A stretch of 64,000 nt of DNA, from assembly GCA_964019055.1 (NCBI GenBank), contig CAXHSA010000064.1:62001-126000 (forward strand). Reading direction: 5' to 3'. Both the position numbers and the translations under genes were made by a program. Source of the stretch: Anthopleura xanthogrammica (lineage: Eukaryota > Cnidaria > Anthozoa > Actiniaria > Actiniidae). Positions 20,325 through 31,385 of this stretch are shown one piece after another. Position 1 is the first letter of the stretch; each line of letters opens with the position of its first letter. Below the pieces are notes generated by a model, which was not told where the DNA came from, did not search any database, and saw only the letters and a program-made list of their open reading frames with translations.

Positions 20325-22592
20325 TATATATTCTCACTGCATACTCATTATCACGTCGCAGTAAGTTAAGTTATGGGTGAGATCCGCTCCTGTCCCTCAC
20401 CAAGGTAAAGAGACGAGATGGAATATGGCTTACATCCAAATATACCCATAACATCCTTAATTCAATACTTAAAAACCATATCCATTACTCAGAACCCATA
20501 TCCATTACTCAGAACCCCCAATACTCCACAACTCAAAGCTTATTAACCTTTGATCCGACGTGACAAATCATACGTATGCTTAGTATGTAGGTTGCCTGCT
20601 CTGAAGTGACTTGGGTCCAAAAAACGCAATTGAGAAAGTCTCCCCAGGCCCGGACGAGGGCACACCAGGGAAGGCGGAGGCAAAGGGCCAACAAAAGGCA
20701 GGGTTTCCTCGATGATGCACCTTAAGGGAATAGCCCCGGCTGGTTCTAGCCTGTTAACTTCTTCCAATCTTGACGCAAACTGAGTGCAATCAACCTACAA
20801 GTATAAACCAACCCGGGGTGACAAAAATGGAAAAGGCTTACTAGACAGGAAACCCTACCCTCTGTCGGTCCCAGGCTCCGAACCAGGTCCGAAATAGAGG
20901 CACTGAGAAGGCCCCCCTGAGGCTGACAGAGGGAGAGTACAAAAAACTATACCGTTAAATGTAAAAATAGGAGAAGAGTATTTTTTGGAGGGAATTTGCC
21001 ATATAAAATTGAAGAAAACACAGACAAAGACATTCACAATTAATTCTCCTGTACCCATGGCTCTCCGGGCCATCTTCGCTCACTCGGCGGTATTCACAAT
21101 TAATTCTCGTGTACCCATGGCTCCCCAGGCCACCTTCGCCTACTCGGCGGTACTCACAATCAATTTCTACCGTATACGCCTGGCTCTCCGGGCCATCTTC
21201 GCTCATTCGGCGGTATTCACAACTAATTCTCTTGTACCCATGGCTCTCCGGGCCATCTTTGCTCACTCGGCGGTATTCACAATTAATTCTCTTGTACCCA
21301 TGGCTCTCCGGGCCATCTTCGCCCACTCGGCGGTACTCACAATCAATTTTAACGTATACGCATGGCTCTCCGGGCCATCTTCGCTCACTCGGCGGTATTC
21401 ACAATTAATTCTCTTGTACCCATGGCTCTCCGGGCCATCTTCGCCCACTCGGCGGTACTCACAATCAATTTTAACGTATACGCATGGCTCTCCGGGCCAT
21501 CTTCGCCCACTCGGCGGTATTCACAATTAATTCTCTTGTACCCATGGCTCTCCGGGCCATCTTCGCCCACTCGGCGGTACTCACAATCAATTTTAACGTA
21601 TACGCATGGCTCTCCGGGCCATCTTCGCTCACTCGGCGGTATTCACAATTAATTCTCTTGTACCCATGGCTCTCCGGGCCATCTTCGCTCACTCGGCGGT
21701 ATTCACAATTAATTCTCTTGTACCCATGGCTCTTCAGGCCATCTTCGCTCACTAGGCGGTATTCACAAATAATTCTCATGTTTCGCCCACTCGGCGCCGG
21801 TATTACACTAAATTCTCGTGTTACCCTGGCTCTCCCGGCCATCTCCGCTCACCAGGCGCTTTTATAATACCCGAAGAAAAAAACGGAGTGAAACGAGGTA
21901 AAAAAAAGAAATAAACAATAGGAACAATAAGACAAAAGAAAAAATAGGCTGCGAATAGAGCTAAACGAGCTGTAAAAACTACAATGAAAGAACCCCTAGG
22001 GACACAAAAACGCTCGATATTAAAAACAAAAGATGCCGAGAACGAAACAAGAAAAACTAAACGAGCCCTAACAAACAAAGGAATAAAACTGCTAAGAAGC
22101 GTAAGAAAAAACACCAAACGAATATGTACATGACAAGGAAAGCCAAAAGTAGCTCACTCAAAAACTTTGGCCGATAGTATTCTTCACGCAAAAATACGAT
22201 ACTGAGCAGCCTTTGAACTACCTTCACCGGTGGTATTCAACGTAAAAATATCCCCCAGCGCAAAGCTGACTTCACCGGTGCACCCAATTGAAAAGTATCA
22301 ACAGAGTTCTCGCTAGAGCAAGGAAATCTACAATCAAATAAAACTATACAAACTGTGCTTGACGACTCGTGCTGCCAGCATTCACCAGTTCTGCGTCTGT
22401 TGAGGTATCATGAGCGTTTCGAGGAGCTGCAGTTGTTCATCTTTCTGAAGTGAATTATCTTCGCTGAAGGCGGTGGTGGACGGCAAAACCAAAACTCGAC
22501 TTCTCGCGACGCTCCGAACGACGTTATGCAATAAGGCATGTATGTGGAGTTAATTTATACAGCTCCGTGCTAATTAATTATGCAGTGAGAAT
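20325..22592. mobile_element. Twin insertion, second element (2.27 kb) with minisatellite core, copy 1 only
   Basis: Same ends as the first element. Followed by AGT at 22593-22595. Copy 2 has the empty site with a single AGT (54515-54517), so the whole 2.5-kb pair inserted there or was precisely lost. No transposase ORF; the small frames come from the internal repeat. Confidence 0.85.
21032..21856. repeat. 60-62-bp minisatellite inside the inserted element
   Basis: About 13 units with GGCTCTCCGGGCCATCTTCG. Two unit types alternate, one with AATTAATTCTCTTGTACCCA and one with AATTTTAACGTATACGCA, making a 122-bp higher-order unit. Confidence 0.9.
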
Positions 22593-22611
22593 AGTGTTAG
22601 ATAATCACTAA

Positions 22612-23069
22612 GGCCAAGTAAAAAAAACAAATGTTTCTCGTCCGAATTAAAAAAAAAAAGTGCAGGCGGGCGGATTTTTTAAAATTTTCTAACTTTTTCT
22701 TATTTCCAATTCAGTGCTTTTTCTTACAAGAGAAAACTTGTATCTATGGCAACGGGATGACTCTCCCGAGGGATAGGCTAGAATTTTGCCAATATCAATG
22801 TCCTATCAACCACAGACCTGGCATACCAAGGCTTTAATATTTTTGATTCAGTCCGTATCAAAACACAAATGAAAGCCATGTTTACATGTTTTATAGACAG
22901 AATTCTTTTCATACCGAATATTGAAGGGAACTGGGTTCGAAGTGAAAGTAACGCCTGTTGCTTTTTTTTCCGTCCGAATTTTCAAATAACAAATAATAAT
23001 TTAAAAAAATTCAGCCCCAAAAAATGAAGCGGGCGGGGACGAGAAACATTTGTTTTTTTTTACTTGGCC
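22612..23069. mobile_element. Harbinger-like MITE with TAA target duplication, copy 1
   Basis: GGCCAAGTAAAAAAAACAAA and its inverse at the ends, both flanked by TAA. The 3-bp TAA duplication suggests the PIF/Harbinger superfamily. 458 bp in NEMF intron 3. Confidence 0.65.
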
Positions 23070-23123
23070 TAAAATAATCAAGTTGAGAATTTTTTGGCCA
23101 AAAATATGCTTTATTTTTTCTAG

Positions 23124-23249
23124 TTGAGGAAACACCTGAAGCAAAAACGTCTTATAGCTTTGACTCAGTTGGGTATTGACAGAATCATTGACCTGCAGTT
23201 TGGCTCTGAAGATTTTACTCATCATTTGATTGTTGAGCTCTATGACAGG
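23124..23249 (+). CDS. NEMF: NEMF exon 4, copy 1
   Basis: [20 protein letters not shown], then [20 protein letters not shown]; clear NFACT-N core. Phase 0 in and out. The intron before it holds several mobile elements. Confidence 0.93.
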
Positions 23250-23274
23250 GTATGTTATATGATATACATGTATA

Positions 23275-24092
23275 TGATGATAATGATGGTGGTGGTGGTG
23301 GTGGTGATGATGATGTTGATGATGATGACGATGGTGATGATGATGATGTTGATGATGATGACGATGGTGATGATGATGATGGTGATGACGATGGTGATGA
23401 TGATGATGTTGATGATGATGATGATGATGATGATGGTGGTGATGATGATGGTGGTGATGATGATGAAGATGTTGATGATGATGATGATGATGGTGATGGT
23501 GGTGATAATGATGGTGATGATGACTGTGATGATGATGATGATGATGATCATTGTGGTGATGATGATGGTGGTGATGATGATGGTGGTGATGATGATGAAG
23601 ATGTTGATGATGATGATGATGATGATGATGGTGATGGTGGTGATAATGATGGTGATGATGACTGTGATGATGATGATGATGATGATGATCATTGTGGTGA
23701 TGATGATGATGGTGATGATTGTGATGATGATGGTGATGATGGTGATAATGATGGTGTTGATTATTATTATTATGATGATGATTGTGATGATGATCATTGC
23801 AGTGATGATGATGATGGTTGAGATAACGATGATGATTATGATGATGGCGATGATGATGGTGATCTGATGTTGGTGATGATGGAGTTGATTATTATTATTA
23901 TGATGATGATTGTGATGATGGTGATTGTGGTGATGATGATGATGATGATGATGATGGTTGAGATAAAGATGATGATTATGATGATGGCGATGATGATTAT
24001 GGTGTTGATGATGGTGAAGGTGATGAAGATGATGAGGGTAACTATAATGTTTATGGTGATGAAGATAATGATGGTGATGATGATGATTGTTA
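23275..24092. repeat. (GAT)n-type tract in NEMF intron 4, copy 1
   Basis: About 0.8 kb of GAT with GGT, GTT and GAC variants. It creates Asp-, Met- and Ile/His-rich frames that are not genes. Confidence 0.97.
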
Positions 24093-24223
24093 TATATTGA
24101 GGAATACAGCAATAAAGATGATTGTATTGCTCTTGACTAGTGAATTAACAGCTTAATAGTATATTAAGAAAATAAATTACAAAAAGATTATGATTATCAA
24201 AATCCTATTTCTGATTATTTTAG

Positions 24224-24534
24224 GGTAACATTGTACTAACAGATGGTAGCTACACAATACTTAATCTTTTGTGGAGAAGAATCGAAAAGACCAGTGAAGA
24301 AAACAAAACTGAAATCAAAGGAGCAGATGATGATAATCCAGATGCCTCTAAAGAAGAAAGTCGAGACACACAACAAAAACAAGATAGCAATAAGGAAAAC
24401 AAAAAAAATAAAGGAGCCGAAGGAAAGAAAGGCAAAAACCCTGGTGTAGCCAATGATGATGTGCAATTCTCTGTGGGTCAAGTTTACCCATTGGAGCTTG
24501 CGAAGAAGAGAGAACAATTGGTCTCATCAGAAAA
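24224..24534 (+). CDS. NEMF: NEMF exon 5 with Lys/Glu-rich insertion, copy 1
   Basis: Starts GNIVLTDGSYTILNLLWRRI and ends VYPLELAKKREQ. Between them is a charged low-complexity stretch of roughly 50 residues not present in vertebrate NEMF at this point. Phase 0 in, 2 out. Confidence 0.88.
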
Positions 24535-24540
24535 GTAGGC

Positions 24541-24790
24541 CTTTATGAAATGCCTTATTACTTTATGAATTAAGGAATAAAAAACAGTTTTCCGTGTATT
24601 ATACTCTGATAAAGACACGCGGGATGTGGAGAGAACACGAGAGAAGCGTAGGAAACCACGATGCGTAGCGGAGAGAGAAAAAATGACGTAAGCATGTATT
24701 ATGCTCTCATAAAACATGGCTTTTTGACCAATCAGAGTGCGCGTAATATCAAAGTTATTTTATAAAATGCCTTATTACTTTATGAATTTC
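24541..24790. other. Possible insertion between 24-bp direct repeats, copy 1
   Basis: AAATGCCTTATTACTTTATG occurs at about 24547 and again at about 24767, flanking roughly 200 bp. It may be an insertion with long target duplication or a tandem duplication. Present in both copies. Confidence 0.4.
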
Positions 24791-24863
24791 TGTTAATTTG
24801 TGATTTTTACACTTTTGAAAAAGATCACAAAATATTATTTTATTTTAAAATATTTTCCAACAG

Positions 24864-24940
24864 GTTAAAAGAGATTTTATCAGAGATTATGAGCAGGAAA
24901 AAAGAAGAACCATTGAAGAAGGCTTTGAATCCTTATTTTA
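24864..24940 (+). CDS. NEMF: NEMF exon 6, copy 1
   Basis: LKEILSEIMSRKKEEPLKKA, then LNPYF; matches the conserved LNPLLPYG approach. Phase 2 in, 1 out. Confidence 0.85.
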
Positions 24941-25172
24941 GTAAGTTTGTTATACATACAGTACATGTACTGTATATCATACCACACCCTGTGTGTAGAC
25001 GGCATTTTTATCCCCTCTGTAAGGCTGTGGACTGAATGACAGGAACAGCAGTCTGCATAAAGACCATAAGACCTTTTCAACTCCTTTATGGAAAGATGAC
25101 ACCAGGGTTGGATCCAGGGGTGCACATTCAATAAAAATAAACTTTGACTCAGTTACATTTAACTTTACATGT

Positions 25173-25300
25173 CAATAATAATTATTGTCCAAGGTGTTAA
25201 AAAAGGTCTGTACCATTGCAAGCTTACTGTTCGTCTCACTTCGATGCAAAGGCATGGCTACCTTTCAAGATGGCACAGGGAGCTGTGAAGGGATCTATTG
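25173..25300. mobile_element. Partial MITE related to 28525-28734, copy 1
   Basis: Shares GATGCAAAGGCATGGCTACC-like sequence and the TTTCAAGATG-GCA-GG end with the right half of the 28525 element. The copy 2 equivalent is about 56924-57051. Confidence 0.6.
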
Positions 25301-25356
25301 TTGAGAGATTTCAATGATATTAATCATTTCTATTGCCATTTTTCTTGTTATTTCAG

Positions 25357-25446
25357 TTTATGGACACATGCTACTGGAGCACTGTCTGCATTCAGTTGGC
25401 TTTCCTTCTGGCATCAAAGTTGGTGAAGATTTTGACATAGAACAAG
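25357..25446 (+). CDS. NEMF: NEMF exon 7, copy 1
   Basis: YGHMLLEHCLHSVGFPSGIK, homologous to the YGPALIEHCL region. Phase 1 in and out. Confidence 0.88.
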
Positions 25447-25896
25447 GTAATTCCTTGAAACAATCGATATCATTCCTGTTCGAGCCGTGACATACTGTAT
25501 TACATCATTGTATTGTTTTAAGTAAGACATGGGATGCCGAGGGGGAAGTTTCTGGAAAATGTATAGTATGCGCAGCTGTCAGGGTGTCTTTTTATATAAC
25601 TTTGTGCTATCCAATGAGAACCATATCTAAAAACTAATTGAATTTGATGGAATTGTAAAGAAAGGTCTGAACCCAGGTGAATGGATATTTATCGAAGTAA
25701 CAATATTTGTTGAAGAAACAATATTTGTATTATGATCATCCGGGTGGATGTAGTACTGAGAAGGACTGTTTGATGTGACTGAAATTTCGATAAACAAAAT
25801 TTAAGATGGCTTCCATGTTAGTAAAAAAAGTCTATTAGACTACAGATAATTGCCCTCTGTTATTATATTTGATTATTATTTCTTTTGTCTTTCCAG

Positions 25897-25970
25897 AACT
25901 TTCAAAAGTAATGGATGCTCTTATAATGGCAGACTCATTTATTGATCAAGCACAGTCACAAGTTTGTAAG
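25897..25970 (+). CDS. NEMF: NEMF exon 8, copy 1
   Basis: ELSKVMDALIMADSFIDQAQ; helical segment. Phase 1 in, 0 out. Confidence 0.83.
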
Positions 25971-26687
25971 GTAAAGTATGGTTTCCAAACTTAAGATGTA
26001 CAGCAAAGTAACCATTGTTTGGAGTTACAAAAAAACAGCAAAACATAAATGACTACTTTGACATCACAGTCATTAGTGTATGACAAGAAAATAACTTTAA
26101 AGGGGCACTTGGATGAAAACGCCCCATATTTTGAAAGTCCGAATAGTTCAAGTATTTAAGAATAATATGACTCAATCATGATTATGAAAACCAGATTGGC
26201 AAAAATTTTAGCCTGGGAGCCACTCGCAGTTGAGAAATTTTGGTTTCAAAACTAAAAGAACAATAGGGTTGAGTAAATGAAGTCATTTACTCACAATTTA
26301 GATGCTAAAAAATATATATAATTTTTATCCGCAAATTTTGACTGTAAAGAAAATATGTTGCTTGGCTACTATTGGGGCCATTTCCAATTTTCATCAATTT
26401 TCATCCAAGTTCCCCTTTCAAGACACATCATTCAATTAAATTTGTTTTTGGTCTCTGAACAGCTCATGTAGAATCTATACGGAGAATATTGTCAGATGTA
26501 GTATTGATGGGCCGCACACATCCCCAAGAGAGTCAAAAGACTAATGAAAAATCTTTTGTTAAATGGCACCAATAATCCCCTGAGAAGCCGCAATGACATA
26601 ACTTGCAATTGAAGAATAGGCACTTTAACTTCATTTGCATGCTACATGTAAATTACTGGAAATGGTTTTGAATTTGGATTTTTTAAG

Positions 26688-26767
26688 GGTTACATTATAC
26701 AGAAGAAAGAGAAAAAACCCAGTATAGCTTTACATGGCTCTAACAGTGATGAGACTGAAATAACCAC
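26688..26767 (+). CDS. NEMF: NEMF exon 9, copy 1
   Basis: GYIIQKKEKKPSIALHGSNS; the GYIIQK motif is conserved. Phase 0 in, 2 out. Confidence 0.85.
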
Positions 26768-26785
26768 GTAAGTCTGATAGCCATC

Positions 26786-27160
26786 CATTTTTCATCCTAT
26801 CCCATCCCATCCTATCCTCTTCCATCCATGTGTCTTATCTGCATGACTGTTCATTAATTACAACCCTCTCATCCTATCCATCCTATCCCTTCCATTCCAA
26901 TTTTCACACATATCTATCCATTCATTCACCCCTCCCATCCATCTATTCTTCCTATCCCATCCCATCCCATCCATGTCTCTTATCTGCATGTTCATCAATT
27001 ACATCTCTCATTTTATCCTTCCTATCCCTTCCATTTCAATATTCACATCTATCCATGCATCCATCCCTTTAATCCATCCATCCCATCCATCTATTCTTCC
27101 TATCCCATCCATCTATTCTTCCTATCCCATCCCATCTTAATATCCTTCCCATCCATCCAT
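26786..27160. repeat. (CCCAT/CCTAT)n simple repeat region, copy 1
   Basis: Irregular TCCCATCC and TCCATC repeats in NEMF intron 9, with a roughly 170-bp internal duplication. Copy 2 equivalent is about 58537-58911. Confidence 0.85.
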
Positions 27161-27208
27161 TAATTCTTTCAGTATGTACTATTCTGTTTTCTATATTTAC
27201 TATACTAG

Positions 27209-27284
27209 TTTTCAAGAGTTCCATCCATTTCTTCTAAGTCAACATTCATCTGGTTCCTACAGTGAGCACCCTTCATTTGATAAG
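27209..27284 (+). CDS. NEMF: NEMF exon 10, copy 1
   Basis: FQEFHPFLLSQHSSGSYSEH, then PSFDK; matches the EEFHPFLFSQH motif. Phase 2 in, 0 out. Confidence 0.88.
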
Positions 27285-27302
27285 GTAAATAAATACTAGT
27301 TA

Positions 27303-27408
27303 TACAATGGTTTTGAGTGGCATACTGTGGAATATCCCACGAGTCACTCAAGAAAATTAAAAGTGATGAGTGGGATATCCACGGTATGCCACTTGAAACC
27401 ATTGTGTA
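27303..27408. mobile_element. Hairpin element in NEMF intron 10, copy 1
   Basis: TACAATGGTTTTGAGTGGCA pairs with its near-inverse ending CCATTGTGTA. 106 bp, nearly fully palindromic. Confidence 0.7.
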
Positions 27409-27413
27409 ACCAT

Positions 27414-27551
27414 TTTATCCCACACCATAGAAAATACAAATGCATAGATTGAACACGCCGTGCATGATGGGAAGGAGGAGTGAAATACCGACGAATATAC
27501 AACAGCTTTTCTGCTTTCTGATTGGCTGTATTTTTTATGGTGTGGGATAAA
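27414..27551. mobile_element. MITE in NEMF intron 10, copy 1
   Basis: TTTATCCCACACCATA and its inverse at the ends, with GATTGGCTGTATTTT inside. 138 bp. Related to 6138-6243. Confidence 0.65.
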
Positions 27552-27728
27552 CAGTCATATCTGCAGTTAAGAAATGTTTAAATATTATGTCATCATGTAT
27601 GGGCATAGCCAGGGGGAGGTCCCAGGGGGTTTAAATAACATGCTCTTAAATAACGCATCAATGTGTGCTATTGCTGCAAATGGCATTTTTCATCCACCAT
27701 GGATGGTTTTCTTTTTGAAATGTTTCAG

Positions 27729-27869
27729 GCAGTAGATGAATTTTTCTCCAACATTGAAAGCCAGAAGATTGATGTCAAAGCCTTAAACCAGGAGAAAGTA
27801 GCTATAAAAAAAGTGGAAAATGTTAAAATTGACCACGAAAAAAGACTCAAAAAATTGAGGTCTACGCAG
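27729..27869 (+). CDS. NEMF: NEMF exon 11, copy 1
   Basis: [20 protein letters not shown] and following DHEKRLKKL; start of the coiled-coil region. Phase 0. Confidence 0.9.
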
Positions 27870-27956
27870 GTAAATGGTTCTTTAGCTATTTGTTTTGGAT
27901 ATGATTAAATGTGAATATAAAACCTAAATACAGTACTGCTTATTTTACTTTTTTAG

Positions 27957-28004
27957 GATCAAGATATTAAAAAAGCTGAATTAATTGAAGTAAATTTAAC
28001 ACTT
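27957..28004 (+). CDS. NEMF: NEMF exon 12, copy 1
   Basis: Sixteen codons, [16 protein letters not shown]; equivalent to the KGELIEMNL stretch. Donor GTGAGT. Too short to show as an open frame by itself. Confidence 0.83.
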
Positions 28005-28014
28005 GTGAGTATGA

Positions 28015-28290
28015 TATCCATCCATCTATCCATCCATCCATCCATCCCATTCTATGCATCCATCCCTCCCATGCATGCATCCATGCATTCATCCATCCAT
28101 CCATCCTTCTATTCATCCATCCATCCTTCTATTCATCCATCCCTCCCTCCCTCCCTAATAAACTGTTCCATAACATCTCATCCATCTATCCATCCATTCC
28201 TTCCTTCCTTTATCCATCCTATCTACCCATCCCATCCCATCCATCCATTCCTCCTCCATCCATCCATGAATCCAATCCCATTCAACCATT
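28015..28290. repeat. (CATC)n-type simple repeat in NEMF intron 12, copy 1
   Basis: CATC/CCATCC repeats with CTTC and CTCC variants between exons 12 and 13. Copy 2 equivalent is 59766-60036, with one small deletion. Confidence 0.9.
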
Positions 28291-28316
28291 TATGAATGTC
28301 CATTTTTGCTGGACAG

Positions 28317-28477
28317 GTTGATCAAGCCATACAAATCGTCAACAGTGCTATTGCCAATCAAATTGACTGGACAGAAATAAAGAATATTGTTAAAGAAGCA
28401 CAGATGCAGGAGAATCCAGTAGCATGTGCCATTAAAGAACTCAAACTAGAGACAAACCACATCGCGCTGATGCTAAG
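28317..28477 (+). CDS. NEMF: NEMF exon 13, copy 1
   Basis: [20 protein letters not shown], then IVKEAQ and [17 protein letters not shown]; strongly conserved. Phase 0 in, 2 out. Confidence 0.93.
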
Positions 28478-28524
28478 GTATTTCAGAAGAGCTTGATTTT
28501 TTATTTGTATGGATAAGGTCAAAA

Positions 28525-28734
28525 CAATAGTCCCCTTCACAATTTCCTGCGTCATCTTGAAAGGTAGCTGTAGTACCTTTGACATGAGGTGACCTTGCAA
28601 TGATAGAGACCTTTTTTAACACCTTGGACAATTATTCACATCTCTATCATTGCAAGGTCACCTCATGTCTCACTTCAATGCAAAGGCATGGCAACCTTTC
28701 AAGATGACGCAGGGAACTGTGAAAGGGACTATTG
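28525..28734. mobile_element. Full-length palindromic MITE in NEMF intron 13, copy 1
   Basis: CAATAGTCCC at the left and its inverse at the right, with the CTGCGTCATCTTGAAAGGT block and its inverse. The centre is a second palindrome (GAGGTGACCTTGCAATGATA). 210 bp. Confidence 0.75.
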
Positions 28735-29091
28735 TCATTTTAAGGGACTGGTTCTAATATATTCTCAAATATCTCCTAAGCTAAGAATCAAATCGGCAGT
28801 GATGAATGTGCAGTCTGTTTGCATGTATACAAAACAATGTATTATAAAATAGCTGTTATAAAATTCACGTTCAGATTGGTTGGGAATGCATGCTTAATGA
28901 GAGCACACAGCGCTCGCACACACTTTGTATTTCATCATTTGTATTCAAAATATTTGTATTTTATGAAAGAAAGAAAAAACTTGCTTGCTGTGCTGTGTGC
29001 TGTTATAAAGCACTTGGGGTTTATTAGAACACTCAAGTGTAAGAAACATTTCTCAGTCTCATTTCTCACTCTACCAATCCCTGCATGCTTT

Positions 29092-29321
<230 letters not shown>

Positions 29322-29405
29322 CTAACTACACACAGCATGCGCATGGTGTCTATTTCTTCATTGGTGTGTAGAAATAGTCACTATGAACATTTTATCTTTA
29401 TATAG

Positions 29406-29481
29406 AAATCCCTTTGATGAGTCTGATTCTGAAGAGGAGGAAGAACAGGAAGAAAATGAAAAGAAAAAGAAGAAGAAAAAG
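29406..29481 (+). CDS. NEMF: NEMF exon 14, acidic-basic linker, copy 1
   Basis: NPFDESDSEEEEEQEENEKK followed by a Lys run; matches the RNPY acidic and Lys-rich linker of the family. Phase 2 in, 0 out. Confidence 0.82.
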
Positions 29482-29869
29482 GTGATGCTTGATAATATTT
29501 AAACCCATTTTCATAATTACGCAACCAACACAGCACAAGACACCTGGGTTTACGGCTGCTGTTAATCAAAATTTACTCACTGACAGACCCTTTGTTTGGC
29601 AGAAACCAAAAACCCAAACGAATCGAATTCTAGCTTTTTTTTTTGTCATGCTATTATAAAAATGGTTATAAAGCAGAAGAATAGTGCAAGCTTTGGAAGT
29701 GATGTTGTAGCCTAAGAAAACGTTTCTTTGCGGTAAATGCTCAAACCTCTCATGCAGTTGGGTTCAACCAAGAATTTTTTTTGATACTTTTATTCCCATA
29801 AAGCTAAAGCTATTCAGCTACTTTGAAATTATATCTAAAATGTTATTGTACGTGGGAATAACCATATTG

Positions 29870-30090
29870 TTTACGTTTGTTTCTTCCACGAATTTTTAAT
29901 AATTTACAGAGCTTTCGTACTTCTAGTGCATCATCAGGGCGAAAAGTATATTCGTATAACGCAAATCGCGCGAGCTTATAGTCTTTAAATAATTTGAATC
30001 ATTGTAAGACCTACTTTTCTCCATGATGATGCACTAGAAGTTCGAAAGCTCGGTGAATGATTAAAAATTCGTGGAAGAAACAAACGTAAA
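29870..30090. mobile_element. MITE with long inverted repeats in NEMF intron 14, copy 1
   Basis: TTTACGTTTGTTTCTTCCAC and its inverse, with arms of about 75 bp including CTAGTGCATCATCA. 221 bp. Confidence 0.75.
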
Positions 30091-30170
30091 GAATATACTT
30101 TGAAATTGTTGTAAGACCAAGTCTTTTTTTGTATTTTGATCATGGTTTTTGTCCATCTTCAATCATCTAG

Positions 30171-30232
30171 GCAAGCAAGGGTTGGAAAATCGATATTAAC
30201 TTGGCTCTTACAGCTTGTGCAAATGCTCAAAG
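30171..30232 (+). CDS. NEMF: NEMF exon 15, last one visible, copy 1
   Basis: KIDINLALTACANAQ matches the VDVDLSLSAYANAK motif that precedes the NFACT-R domain. Donor GTAGGG. The following exon (KYYDHKR region in relatives) was not found. Confidence 0.82.
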
Positions 30233-30844
30233 GTAGGGAAAAAAATGCAAAAATGTTCTCACTGAATTTTCTTGGAATAGACCTCAGTCTTTACCTTGGG
30301 CATCCCATCCATTTTCATGTGTCATTCTCTTGAGAATAAGAGTAGTTATCCCCCCCCCCCCAACCGGCGCACTTGCGAGGGGAGGGGTGGTCCAAGCTGA
30401 GAAATCATATAGTGTGATTGCGAGGGGAGGGGTCGTCCAAGTTGAGAAATAGTTTAGGGGATTAAATGAGTGGAATGTATGCTAGTTTGGTCAAAGTACA
30501 AATAGATTGAATTCCAAACACTCTCGCGGGAAAAGAAACTATTTGAAATACGAACCAACATCATTAGTATCGCATGGGCCGAGAAAAGTTTTATAACCAA
30601 GTGTTACTGAGAACTCTTAGTAAATACTTGGATACATACTGTGGAATGTATGAAAGAATACCATTAAGAATGTTAGGGGAGGGGTGGTCTTGAAGAGGAG
30701 AAATACTTTAGAGGATGAAAGGAATGTAGGATAGAGGTCAAAGTACGAAAAGAGTGAATTCCAAACATTCTCGTGGGAAGAAAAAATATTTTGAAATATT
30801 ATGTGATGTCATTAGAATAGTTAAAGACAAATAAAATAAATTAC

Positions 30845-31319
30845 TATCATATGTCTATCATATTTATATAGACTGAGGCCCGGTTTGGGCGTCGGATTTC
30901 GCGTGTGCCGGGTCTAGCGCGAATGAGCAATCTAGTGTTGAGTTCGTTCGCGTTGGATTCGGCGCATGTGGGATTTCGACGTCTAAACTCGACCTTAGTC
31001 TTAATTATACTTAGTTTCAAATTCTTACCTTTGTATATATTTTAAGAAGTGTACATATTAGATTGATGATCAGATAACGGGTAAGAGGGGAGGGGAGGGG
31101 GAGGGACATTGGGGTGTGGGGTTGGGGTTGGGTCTTAGTCTTATAATGTATATATCAATTCATATCTTAACTTAGTTTATTCTAATGTAAAGTTTTATTA
31201 TTATATGATTTTATAGTAGACAGGTAGACAGGTGTCCCCAATTAGCTTGTACTGAGTGCAAGCTAGGAATTACTGACACATTAATAAAGTTTATTATTAT
31301 TATTATTATTATTATTACG
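30845..31319 (+). mobile_element. Truncated retroelement with (TTA)n tail, copy 1 only
   Basis: Absent from copy 2, where the sequence runs TTAC-GATACG without a break. In copy 1, TTAC stands on both sides (30841-30844 and 31316-31319). The 3' end has TGTCCCCAATTAGCTTGTAC, then ATTAATAAAG and a TTA tail, as in non-LTR retroelement 3' ends. No coding sequence. Confidence 0.75.
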
Positions 31320-31385
31320 ATACGACAGTTCGATTAGTCCCAGTTGCACTCCGATAGTTCAGAGTAAAGACAAAAATTAGCGAAC

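Noticed and set aside
20985..21867. ORFs of 96-181 codons in the twin insertion
   Set aside because: They are frames of the 60-62-bp minisatellite, open on both strands.
23252..24112. Asp-, Met- and His/Ile-rich frames
   Set aside because: Products of the GAT tract inside NEMF intron 4.
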